Assembly (NCBI GenBank): GCA_900540475.1
Contig: UQGG01000001.1
Location: 186,001 to 250,000 of the forward strand
Reading direction: 5' to 3'
Length of the DNA stretch: 64,000 bases
Origin: an uncultured Robinsoniella sp.
Lineage (GTDB): Bacteria > Bacillota > Clostridia > Lachnospirales > Lachnospiraceae
The stretch's first letter is position 1. The number at the start of each line of letters is the position of its first letter. The notes beneath the pieces are model-generated. The model worked only from the letters and a program-made list of their open reading frames with translations. It made no database searches and had not been told where the DNA came from. Made by a program: the position numbers and the translations under genes. Below are positions 25,901-32,851 of this stretch, in pieces.

Positions 25901-28312
25901 CTCAGACATATTTTCTGTGTGTATGGTAATGGTGGATACAGGGAGACCTTCTGCTGTCGCACTGATGACGCTGTCTCCGGAATAGTAACTGCGGAATTCG
26001 ATGCTTGCTTTTCCATCCCGCATTGATTTACCGGGTGTAAACTTATAGGTTTTGCCTCCTGGAAAAATGCCGGGACCGGATTCTACCTTCAGGGTCACCT
26101 CTTTTGTTTCATTTACCCAATTGCCCTGTGTATCCTGCAGGGTAACAATCAGCTGGGTGTCTTTTGTGCCGTTGTTTGTGATGGTTTCCTCAGAGGAAGT
26201 GATGTCTATCTGAGCTGCCGAAGCGGAAATAGAGGATTCCGGTGCAATCCCCAGATTCTGTTCCCGGTACCAGTACCAGCTGTTTAAAGGCAGACGATAG
26301 TAATCGATGATTCCCATTTTCGCCAGCCCGTCCCCACCGATTGTACCGTGATGGAAGCCGCACCAGAGAACCAGGCCTGCGCTATTTGGTCTCAGCTGAT
26401 AAGAATAATTATCACTGCCTTGTATCTGATCATAAAATGGACGGTATTCCCCTGGGCGGTCAGCAGTCTTTGAGCCGTATTCTGCAACCACATTGGGCAT
26501 CCAGTTATTATCATATTTTCCGCCATCCCCATTGTAACCTGCAATATCACAGACCGCCAGATCTGCATAACCGCCTCTTTGTGCTCCACCCATGCCTGCC
26601 TTACGGGTAGGATCCAGCTGGTGTGACAGATTTCTCATTTTATCCACCAGAGCAAGGGCTTTTGGCGCTGTTCCATTTGCAGAAGCCTGCGTCCCATTGT
26701 CCATGCCTCCATTTGTGAAAAACACTTCATTTCCCATGCTCCAGTTAATAATGGAGGGGTGGTTGCGGTTTACACGGATCATAGCTTCCAGGGAATCCAT
26801 ACAGCTCTGTTCAAAAGCAGCTTCATCTGCAGGATTCTGGGGATATGCATCCTTAAACCAGTCCGCAGAAGTGCCGTTAGCGGGTTCATCTTTTCCGGCA
26901 CATCCGCCCATTCCCCAGAGATTACATTCTGACCAGAACATGATCCCCTGATCATCACAGGCTTTTGCAAATGATGGATCATGAGGATAATGAGAGCCCC
27001 GGATAAAATTCATGCCGCACTCTTTGATCATGGATACATCCCGCTGGAACCCTTCATTGGTAACTGCATCTGCAAACCCGGCATGATCCTGATGTACATT
27101 TGCCCCATTTAATTCAACTTTTTTCCCATTCAAATAGAAACCGTCGTTTTTATACTGGGCAAAGCGAAAGCCAAAGGAGGATTCATAGGTATCCACAGGA
27201 ACTCCATCCCGGTACACGGTGGTAAATAACTGGTACACATATGGGTTGTCGGTATCCCATAACTGTATATTTTGAATCTTTTCACTGACCGCAGTAATTT
27301 CTGCAGCAGTTCCGGCAGCAATCTTCTGCTCAGCTGATTCAAACACAGCCTGCACGATACCGTCTTTATCCACCACTTCCTGTTTTACCTTTACCGCAGC
27401 CTCCGATAGCGAATCATTCTTTACTTCGGTACTGACGCTTACGTTGGATTGTTTTTGCTCAATATTATGGAGGATTTCTTCCTCACTGACATAGCTGTCC
27501 AGGATATTCTGAGCCGAAGGGTCAAATCCGGGATTAGACAGATCAGGTGTCGTAACGAAGGTTCCATACCAGGTGACATGAACGTCATCCGTAATATTGA
27601 GATAGACATCCCGGTAAATCCCTCCTGTAAACTGGTGGTCCCCTGCCCTTGGAGCAAGGTCCGGCTGCCAGATGTTATTGACGCGTACTGCAATCAGGTT
27701 TGTCCCCGGATTCAGATAGTCCGTAATATCCAATACAAAGCCTGAGTAACCGCCCCGGTGTGAACCTGCCAGCTGCCCGTTAACATATATTTCAGCTTCC
27801 TGAAACACACCCTCGAATTCCAGTTCTGTTTTTTTACCGGCCATTTCCTCAGATACTTCAAATTCCTTGCGATACCATCCATATCCTACGTAGAAAGAAG
27901 CCTGCATTTCATAAGGAATGCTGAAATTATGGGGAATTCCAATATCCACCCACTGAGAATCATCATAGTCCACAGATTCCGCTCCCGGGATATCATTTCG
28001 AATAAATTTCCATTCACGGTTAAAATTTATCTGTTCTCTGGCTGTTTTGACTCTGTCAAAAGGCTTTGACTTTGTTTCCATTTCCGATTCAGTATCTGCC
28101 TCTAGTTTTAATTCCGTGTCAGCCGTATGTATTTCAGACTCAGCCGGAAGATTCGTTTCCAGCTCATTGTTTTCCCCAGATTCAATCTGGGGTACCTCTG
28201 TTATCAATTCTGTTTCCGGTGCCGGTGCCGCGGTAACTGCCATAGATGGCAGAATCATAGAACAGGACAGCAGGATTGCGATCATACTTTTCCAACTTAC
28301 TTTTTTTCTCAT
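22910..28312 (-). CDS. Secreted multidomain GH2 glycosidase (beta-galactosidase-like) with carbohydrate-binding, FIVAR and LRR modules
   Basis: 1800 residues. A signal peptide (~1-30) and a Glu/Thr-rich spacer precede the GH2 sugar-binding, immunoglobulin-like and TIM-barrel domains (~90-700). The acid/base Glu is in SMGNEVFF near 527 and the likely nucleophile Glu in VVAEYGSK near 611. After beta-sandwich modules come an F5/8-type C domain (~837-960), an NPCBM-like domain (~975-1115), another carbohydrate-binding-like module (~1237-1355), three or four FIVAR helical repeats (~1390-1655) and BspA-like leucine-rich repeats to the end. It probably removes beta-galactosyl or related sugars from host or dietary glycans at the cell surface. 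No LPXTG motif is seen. ATG at 28310-28312 has AGGAG 8 bases upstream. Confidence 0.88.
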   Translation of the reverse strand: MRKKVSWKSMIAILLSCSMILPSMAVTAAPAPETELITEVPQIESGENNELETNLPAESEIHTADTELKLEADTESEMETKSKPFDRVKTAREQINFNREWKFIRNDIPGAESVDYDDSQWVDIGIPHNFSIPYEMQASFYVGYGWYRKEFEVSEEMAGKKTELEFEGVFQEAEIYVNGQLAGSHRGGYSGFVLDITDYLNPGTNLIAVRVNNIWQPDLAPRAGDHQFTGGIYRDVYLNITDDVHVTWYGTFVTTPDLSNPGFDPSAQNILDSYVSEEEILHNIEQKQSNVSVSTEVKNDSLSEAAVKVKQEVVDKDGIVQAVFESAEQKIAAGTAAEITAVSEKIQNIQLWDTDNPYVYQLFTTVYRDGVPVDTYESSFGFRFAQYKNDGFYLNGKKVELNGANVHQDHAGFADAVTNEGFQRDVSMIKECGMNFIRGSHYPHDPSFAKACDDQGIMFWSECNLWGMGGCAGKDEPANGTSADWFKDAYPQNPADEAAFEQSCMDSLEAMIRVNRNHPSIINWSMGNEVFFTNGGMDNGTQASANGTAPKALALVDKMRNLSHQLDPTRKAGMGGAQRGGYADLAVCDIAGYNGDGGKYDNNWMPNVVAEYGSKTADRPGEYRPFYDQIQGSDNYSYQLRPNSAGLVLWCGFHHGTIGGDGLAKMGIIDYYRLPLNSWYWYREQNLGIAPESSISASAAQIDITSSEETITNNGTKDTQLIVTLQDTQGNWVNETKEVTLKVESGPGIFPGGKTYKFTPGKSMRDGKASIEFRSYYSGDSVISATAEGLPVSTITIHTENMSETDDGTEPEDFYRADKWGSVTAKIEDPVIYGENNAASGRPMFPSSNDQDSSLAADGNIATSWQADRTGSGEYFMVDLEFALYLYNINLGFNNTPYPYKIETAMDKNGPWTLAAEYTKETISSRKTEESLDGPEARYVKITFTDVPDKEKAFLSELNIYGNPSSITPPYTKYSAYLSDVLDYDRVTTGWGEKGKDKSCQGNQIKVGNKVYKKGIGLHANSTIIHNLDKKYTRISGVAGIDNEVDGGNAIFRIYADNSLIYEKELSGGEADEFNLSVSGVTELKLVTDANDSESQDHTDWADVKLYGAIREVSKKNTTIRTSYVGIADSLQAGEDYTGILTLKNTSEDLQPLCASLSLYGPDGRMAGYTMVSHELYPKSTKDLALMLNMPSDLSGYECRLSVWDQNTLELLSNTIIIYPDPDKLESGTKTETAWTKIDGEDSSLEKVGDWQLWPSPDAYNGSETFLGDKGNPVKEGDYIALTFNGNYVKIGAKTDGGQQGADVYIDGEPAGHINNTGNANVYKEVYASGYLEDGKHTVKLVPTGKFGLDYFEYGVETVTGGSDEPLTESPILISLGGIMNKIEGDTMKNYTLSSRQSAADRIAESYGVYINKEASEEEILAASDALENALRELVPIGDTSILEDAVQTAQTLIQKGQGNYTNASWAQLLAAYKEASAILEKADPSAEEILSAADKLNHAIDSLIQKADTSGLREAVNKAKPLFDKGQGSYTDTSWAAFKTAYNEAVKVLSSAEPSAATIQSALNQLNSALAGLQFKPNTSLADARNALQAEIATCSAIIKKGQKHYTLSSFQRLKNNLSDAQKILGDSKADFNKVKSAKNLLFAARLTLTVCKIPKKGADYTVGNIKYQILKSSAEKGTVCVKGVKNKKTAKLKLPNTVTISSYKFKVTEIKKKAFYKNTKLKSITISKYITKIGDAAFYGASNLKNIQIKSSQLKTVGKNAFKKIYSRAVIQVPSKKLGSYKKLLKNKGLPSKVKIKK

Positions 28313-28430
28313 TAGACCTTCTCCTTTTCTCTCTCTCATTCATCTACCCGGTAACCTGATTTCATGCACTCCCCCTTTTTTCACACTTTTCAGAATTATT
28401 ACTTCATAATAAGATAGATAAATTAAAGTT

Positions 28431-28459
28431 ATTATATTTTGGGTAGATTGAAATGTACA
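28431..28459 (-). promoter_or_regulatory. Putative promoter for the GH2 gene
   Basis: Minus-strand TGTACA (28454-28459), 17 bases, TATAAT (28431-28436); the -35 box is weak. About 110 bases of leader follow before the start codon. Confidence 0.4.
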
Positions 28460-28539
28460 TACATATTTTTTTGATCTTTATACGAAATTATTCACTTTTT
28501 CAGATAATGAAGAAATAAATCAAATAATTGTCTGTATAC

Positions 28540-28565
28540 AAAAAAAGAAGGGGTATTCCCCCTTC
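28540..28565 (-). terminator. Terminator after trpS
   Basis: Minus-strand GAAGGGGGAATACCCCTTC followed by seven Ts, starting 10 bases past the trpS stop codon. Confidence 0.9.
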
Positions 28566-28575
28566 CTGTGTGTAC

Positions 28576-29580
28576 CTATTTAATCCGATCCGGAAATCCT
28601 ACCTTACGCTGCACCTTGCGAAGTGTCTTTGTAGCGTAATAATTTGCCTTTTCAGCGTTTGTCTTGATAATACTGTCTATATAACCTTTGTCTTTGTTTA
28701 ATTCGGCTACACGGTCCTGAACCGGTTTCAGAACGGATATAACAGCTTCGCCGATCGCTTCTTTAAAAGCGCCATAGCCCAGACCGTCAAATTCCTTCAC
28801 TGCTTCATCCGGTGTCTTGCCCATACATGCACAATAGATATCTAAAAGATTTTTGATACCCGGCTGCTCTTCCCGATATAAAATGGTTGCTTCCGAATCG
28901 GTTACAGCACGTTTGCATTTTCGCATAATCGTGTCGGGATCATCCATCAGATAAATACTTCCGTTTGGATTTTCATCCGATTTTGACATCTTTTTCGACG
29001 GATCCTGGAGACTCATGATTTTTGCTCCGGTTTTTCCGATATACGCTTCCGGAACAGTAAATACGTCCCCGTAAATTCCGTTAAAACGCTGTGCAATATC
29101 ACGTGTCAGCTCCAGATGCTGCATCTGGTCAATCCCTACCGGAACCAGATCGGTCTGGAATAAAAGAATATCTGCCGCCATAAGTGTGGGATATGTAAAG
29201 AGTCCGGCATTAATATTATCTGCGTGTTTGGCGGATTTATCTTTAAACTGTGTCATACGGCTGAGTTCACCCATATAGGTATAGCAGTTTAAAATCCAGC
29301 TGAGTTCCGCATGTCCCGAAACATGTGACTGGTAATAGATGCAGTTTTTTTCCGGATCAAGTCCTGCTGCAATATATAGTGTCAGAAGTGCTCTGGCTCT
29401 CTTGCGAAGGGTAGCCGGATCCTGACGAACGGTGATGGAATGCAGGTCTACAACGCTGTAAAAACATTCATACTCATCACTTAAAGTAACCCAATTTTTT
29501 AAAGCGCCCAGATAATTGCCCAAAGTCAATGTACCGGTTGCCTGCATACCGCTGAATAAAACTTTTTTGTCATTAATCAT
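28576..29580 (-). CDS. trpS: Tryptophanyl-tRNA synthetase
   Basis: 334 residues, the usual length of a class I bacterial TrpRS, which charges tRNA-Trp in the cytoplasm. The HIGH-equivalent is TGTLTLGNYLGAL near residue 15 and the KMSKS loop is KKMSKSDENPNG. GIDQMQHLELTRDIAQRFN is also typical. ATG at 29578-29580 has GGAGG 9 bases upstream. It has its own promoter and terminator, and no T-box leader is visible; the predicted leader is only about 25 bases. Confidence 0.97.
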   Translation of the reverse strand: MINDKKVLFSGMQATGTLTLGNYLGALKNWVTLSDEYECFYSVVDLHSITVRQDPATLRKRARALLTLYIAAGLDPEKNCIYYQSHVSGHAELSWILNCYTYMGELSRMTQFKDKSAKHADNINAGLFTYPTLMAADILLFQTDLVPVGIDQMQHLELTRDIAQRFNGIYGDVFTVPEAYIGKTGAKIMSLQDPSKKMSKSDENPNGSIYLMDDPDTIMRKCKRAVTDSEATILYREEQPGIKNLLDIYCACMGKTPDEAVKEFDGLGYGAFKEAIGEAVISVLKPVQDRVAELNKDKGYIDSIIKTNAEKANYYATKTLRKVQRKVGFPDRIK

Positions 29581-29610
29581 GTCTATATTTCCTCCATTTA
29601 CTTTGGTTAA

Positions 29611-29639
29611 AGTTTATCACCTGAAACTGTGAAAGTCAA
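29611..29639 (-). promoter_or_regulatory. Promoter for trpS
   Basis: Minus-strand TTGACT (29634-29639), 17 bases, TAAACT (29611-29616), back to back with the luxS promoter. Confidence 0.6.
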
Positions 29640-29641
29640 GG

Positions 29642-29670
29642 TTGTATCCATAGAGAATCTCTGATAAAAT
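29642..29670 (+). promoter_or_regulatory. Promoter for luxS
   Basis: TTGTAT (29642-29647), 17 bases, TAAAAT (29665-29670). Predicted start near 29677. Confidence 0.55.
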
Positions 29671-29684
29671 AAAGAAGAAAAACA

Positions 29685-29740
29685 GGGAGACTGGCAACAG
29701 TCCCGGGCGCATTGACTTTTCAAACGCACCCGTAACCCGG
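29685..29740 (+). promoter_or_regulatory. Structured luxS leader of unknown class
   Basis: A first hairpin pairs GACTG (29689-29693) with CAGTC (29698-29702) around a GCAA tetraloop, extended by GG/CC. A second pairs GGGCGCATTGA (29705-29715) with TCAAACGCACCC (29720-29731) with internal mismatches. CCGGG (29703-29707) could instead pair with CCCGG (29736-29740). No ATG lies inside it. It matches no SAM, SAH or other riboswitch I know. Confidence 0.4.
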
Positions 29741-29761
29741 AATTTAAAGGAGTGTACTTAT

Positions 29762-30241
29762 ATGGAAAAAATAACAAGCTTCACCATAGACCACATTAAG
29801 CTGCTGCCCGGAGTATATGTATCACGTAAGGATCATGTGGGCAGTGAGGTCATTACTACTTTTGACCTTCGTATGACGAAACCAAACGGCGAACCTGTCA
29901 TGAATACTGCAGAAATGCACACCATCGAGCATCTGGCTGCCACCTGGCTTCGCAACAGTGAAGAAATCGGGAATAAAGTCATCTATTTTGGTCCTATGGG
30001 CTGCCGGACAGGATTTTATCTGCTGTTACACGGAGATTATGAATCGAAAGATATCGTGGATCTGATGACCGGACTTTTTGAATTTATCCGGGATTTTAAA
30101 GATGAAGTCCCCGGCGCATCTGCCAGGGACTGTGGAAATTATCTGGATATGAATCTTGGTATGGCTAATTATCTCGCTGATAAATATTTAAATGAAGTAC
30201 TTTACCACATTACGCCGGAAAGGCTTGTGTATCCGGATTAG
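29762..30241 (+). CDS. luxS: S-ribosylhomocysteine lyase (autoinducer-2 synthase)
   Basis: 159 residues. LuxS cleaves S-ribosylhomocysteine to homocysteine and the precursor of autoinducer-2, recycling the methyl cycle. The metal-binding HTIEHL motif (His, Glu and His), the catalytic Cys in GPMGCRTGFYLL and the third metal ligand region ARDCGNYLD are present. ATG at 29762 has AAAGGAG about 9 bases upstream. No pfs gene is adjacent. The TAG stop codon (30239-30241) lies within the left terminal repeat of a small palindromic element, which may have replaced the original gene end. Confidence 0.97.
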   Translation: MEKITSFTIDHIKLLPGVYVSRKDHVGSEVITTFDLRMTKPNGEPVMNTAEMHTIEHLAATWLRNSEEIGNKVIYFGPMGCRTGFYLLLHGDYESKDIVDLMTGLFEFIRDFKDEVPGASARDCGNYLDMNLGMANYLADKYLNEVLYHITPERLVYPD

Positions 30242-30402
30242 AGCGTGTTTGATAATTCATTTCCGCCATCTGCACGCCCCACTTTGCGGCATATTTGCCC
30301 CGAATTCAGGTTACATAGCCCGCTATGCGCCCTTCATTCGGGACAAATCTCCCACAAACTGGAACGCACAGCTGTCAGAAAGCAATTTTAAAACACGCTC
30401 TA
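30239..30402. repeat. 164-base MITE-like palindromic repeat element
   Basis: The ends are a perfect 12-base inverted repeat, TAGAGCGTGTTT (30239-30250) and AAACACGCTCTA (30391-30402). The interior is also largely self-complementary: ATTTGCCCCGAAT pairs with ATTCGGGACAAAT, and ATAGC with GCTAT at the centre, so the whole element can fold into one long hairpin. It encodes no convincing protein. This is how small non-autonomous mobile repeats look; no second copy was seen in this window and no target duplication was identified. Confidence 0.65.
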
Positions 30403-30412
30403 GAGCAGGTTC

Positions 30413-30949
30413 TTACCTTTTCTTCAGATATCGGTTCTTTACAAAATCAAATAACACTTCTTCACCATGCTGATCCAGGACATGCAGCAGCTTTTCCAGC
30501 TGGTCTGCTGTTTCTGGATGAAGCAGGTAGTGTGTCTTTCCGTTTTGGTAATATGCCAGCGGGTCATGATTGGTATAATCACTTCCATTATATACTTTTG
30601 AGGCTGCAATCCGGTCCATCAGCATTTCCGCTACATATTTTCTTGGCATTTTTACACCAGCCATGGCAGCACCTTTCTGTTCCAGGCTGTAATCGGTCCA
30701 ATACTCAAAATGATGCTTGTTCCTGCCCTTGTGGTGCAGCCAGGCAGCGGAATATCCTTTTACTTCCCGCTCCGCATTATTGGGGCTTCTCGTTCCCTGA
30801 TAATATTTGCAGCCGATGAGAAATTCGGAAGGCATATACTTGGACAAGTCATGCAACAGCCCCTGTTTATAGAGTCCAATCTGGAAACAATGCTTCATTA
30901 CCAGGAATTTATGCTTCGTAATCGTTCTAAAATGCGCCAAAGCTTTCAT
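30413..30949 (-). CDS. DUF5662 family protein
   Basis: 178 residues from the ATG at 30947-30949 (MKALAHFRTITKHKFLVMKHC), with GAGGTG upstream. Conserved His/Asp-rich segments LLHDLSKYMPSEF and HHKGRNKHHFEYW look like a metal-binding helical fold reminiscent of HD-domain proteins. The function of this family is not established. It follows the GlgX-like gene with no intergenic space and ends 10 bases from the palindromic repeat element; a longer in-frame start would lie inside the upstream gene and is unlikely. Confidence 0.75.
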   Translation of the reverse strand: MKALAHFRTITKHKFLVMKHCFQIGLYKQGLLHDLSKYMPSEFLIGCKYYQGTRSPNNAEREVKGYSAAWLHHKGRNKHHFEYWTDYSLEQKGAAMAGVKMPRKYVAEMLMDRIAASKVYNGSDYTNHDPLAYYQNGKTHYLLHPETADQLEKLLHVLDQHGEEVLFDFVKNRYLKKR

Positions 30950-30950
30950 G

Positions 30951-32849
30951 TCAACACCTCGTTGTTTTTTTGTCTTTCTCTTTTGCTTTTCCAATCAGGA
31001 CAACGATTGTTCTGGGTAAAACCGTGAAGATATTCTGAACTTCCAAAAGAGGCTCGCTGCCCTCTTTATACACACAGTCTCCATCGCTTTTTCCGGTATC
31101 AATAGCGGTATACCAGTCCAAATTTTCAGGAAGATGAGGCAGTGCAAATTCATGCTCCACCCAATGCATATTATATGCAGCGTAAAGGAAAATGTCTTCT
31201 CCTGCATAGAATCCGCAGTACATAACGCCTACCTGGCGGTTGGTATGCTCAAATGCCCCATACCAGGCTCTGTTGCCGTGGTAAGAAACATCCGGATAAC
31301 CGCAGGAAACAGTATCCATCACTCTTAATTCATAGGGCATATGCAGTATTTTATGCCGTTTCCGAAACGCAGCCACATCTTTTACAAATTGTAATATTTC
31401 CAGGTTTTTCTTGTTCAGATTCCAGTCAACCCAGGAAAGTTCATTATCCTGACAGTAAGGATTGTTATTGCCGTCCTGTGAATTACCGATCTCATCGCCG
31501 GCTAAAAGCATGGGCGTTCCCTGACTTAATAATAACAGAAGAAATGCATTTTTGATCTGCCTCATGCGCAGGTCCAGAATCTTTTTCTTTCTGCTTTTAC
31601 CCTCCACACCGCAATTCCAGCTATAGTTGTAGCTGGAGCCGTCCCGGTTTTGTTCCCCGTTTGCTTCATTGTGCTTTTCATCGTAAGACACCAGATCCAT
31701 CAGTGTAAATCCATCGTGGTTGGTGATATAATTTATGAGTCCCCGCCCGGCAGGATTTCTGCGTATGCGGTATGTAAACTGATTCAGCTGATCTTCATCC
31801 CCCTTTAGAAACCTGCGGATATCGATCAGGAAGCCATCATTGCATTCAGCCAGATTTTCGTATTCCCCAAAAGGCGGTTCTCTGTATAGATCTTCCGTTG
31901 GAAAGTAGACTGATATTAATTTTGTTCGGGATAAAAACGGATCTTTTGCAAGCATATTGCAAAGTGTCTGATCCGCCAGAATATGAAATCCGTCAATATG
32001 GTAATCGGTTACCCAAAATGTAAGGCAGTCCATAATTAATCTGGGGTTGATCTGATCAGGAAAGTAAAATTCCATAATGACTTCCATCCCATTTGCATGC
32101 ATGGTACGCACCAGCTCTTTGAATTCACGGATCACGTCTTTTGTGGCACCATATGACTTTTTAGGGGCAAAGTAACTGCCGATTTCATAGCCCCAGTAAT
32201 TCACCCTAGGCTTCTCCTCTTCCCGCATTTCGTAGGACATACTTATCTGAGGATGCATTTTTTTGATTTCATCAAATTCATATGCAGGCATGAGCTTCAC
32301 CTGATTAATGCCAAGCTCCTTAAGGTAAGGAATTTTTTCCTGCAGTCCCAGAAAGGTTCCTTTGTGGCGTACCCTGGAACCGTGATGTCTGGTAAATCCC
32401 CGAACGTGAAGCTGATAAGCGATAACATCCTGATAGGGTATCCGTGGTGGGGCATCCTCCTTCCAGTCATAGGATGCAAAAGCAAAGCCGCAGCGGACAG
32501 TATCGACCGCTTCTGTTGACAATTCTTCGCCAAAATGCTCACGCCCTACTATAAGCCGGGCATAAGGATCCTGGAAAACATGTCCGTCAGACATGAAATT
32601 ATATTCGTACTGACTCCACAAAAGTCCGCAGATCTTCATGGCTGCAATATCGCCGATCAGATGTGCGTTTGGAAATGGGATCTCCTTTGTAATATAGGGA
32701 GAGCCTTTTTTATAAAGCACTAATTTTACTTCCTGGCTGCCTGCTGCTGCTACGGCAAAGTTGATACCATCTTCCTCTTTTGTAACGCCTAATCTGAGAT
32801 AATTTCCTTTTTTTACTGTCAATTCCATCTCCGGCTTCTCTTTTTCCAC
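30951..32849 (-). CDS. GlgX/isoamylase-like GH13 protein with lost catalytic residues
   Basis: 632 residues. An N-terminal CBM48-like domain (~15-110) precedes a GH13 barrel closest to glycogen debranching enzymes: region IV INYITNHDGFTLMDLVSY and KHNEANGEQNRDG are intact. However, region II reads DGFHILAD where active enzymes have DGFRFD (nucleophile Asp replaced by Leu), region III reads KLISVYF instead of KLIAEPW (acid/base Glu lost), and region I lacks the Asn-His pair. It should bind alpha-glucans but not cut them. It starts with GTG at 32847-32849, 2 bases after the ABC-F stop; an ATG seven codons later is an alternative. No other glycogen genes are in the window. Confidence 0.8.
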   Translation of the reverse strand: MEKEKPEMELTVKKGNYLRLGVTKEEDGINFAVAAAGSQEVKLVLYKKGSPYITKEIPFPNAHLIGDIAAMKICGLLWSQYEYNFMSDGHVFQDPYARLIVGREHFGEELSTEAVDTVRCGFAFASYDWKEDAPPRIPYQDVIAYQLHVRGFTRHHGSRVRHKGTFLGLQEKIPYLKELGINQVKLMPAYEFDEIKKMHPQISMSYEMREEEKPRVNYWGYEIGSYFAPKKSYGATKDVIREFKELVRTMHANGMEVIMEFYFPDQINPRLIMDCLTFWVTDYHIDGFHILADQTLCNMLAKDPFLSRTKLISVYFPTEDLYREPPFGEYENLAECNDGFLIDIRRFLKGDEDQLNQFTYRIRRNPAGRGLINYITNHDGFTLMDLVSYDEKHNEANGEQNRDGSSYNYSWNCGVEGKSRKKKILDLRMRQIKNAFLLLLLSQGTPMLLAGDEIGNSQDGNNNPYCQDNELSWVDWNLNKKNLEILQFVKDVAAFRKRHKILHMPYELRVMDTVSCGYPDVSYHGNRAWYGAFEHTNRQVGVMYCGFYAGEDIFLYAAYNMHWVEHEFALPHLPENLDWYTAIDTGKSDGDCVYKEGSEPLLEVQNIFTVLPRTIVVLIGKAKEKDKKTTRC

Positions 32850-32851
32850 AA

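Noticed and set aside
29581..29640. T-box leader for trpS
   Set aside because: The promoter is about 35-60 bases from the start codon, too close for a T-box, and no T-box core sequence is present. The same holds for gltX.
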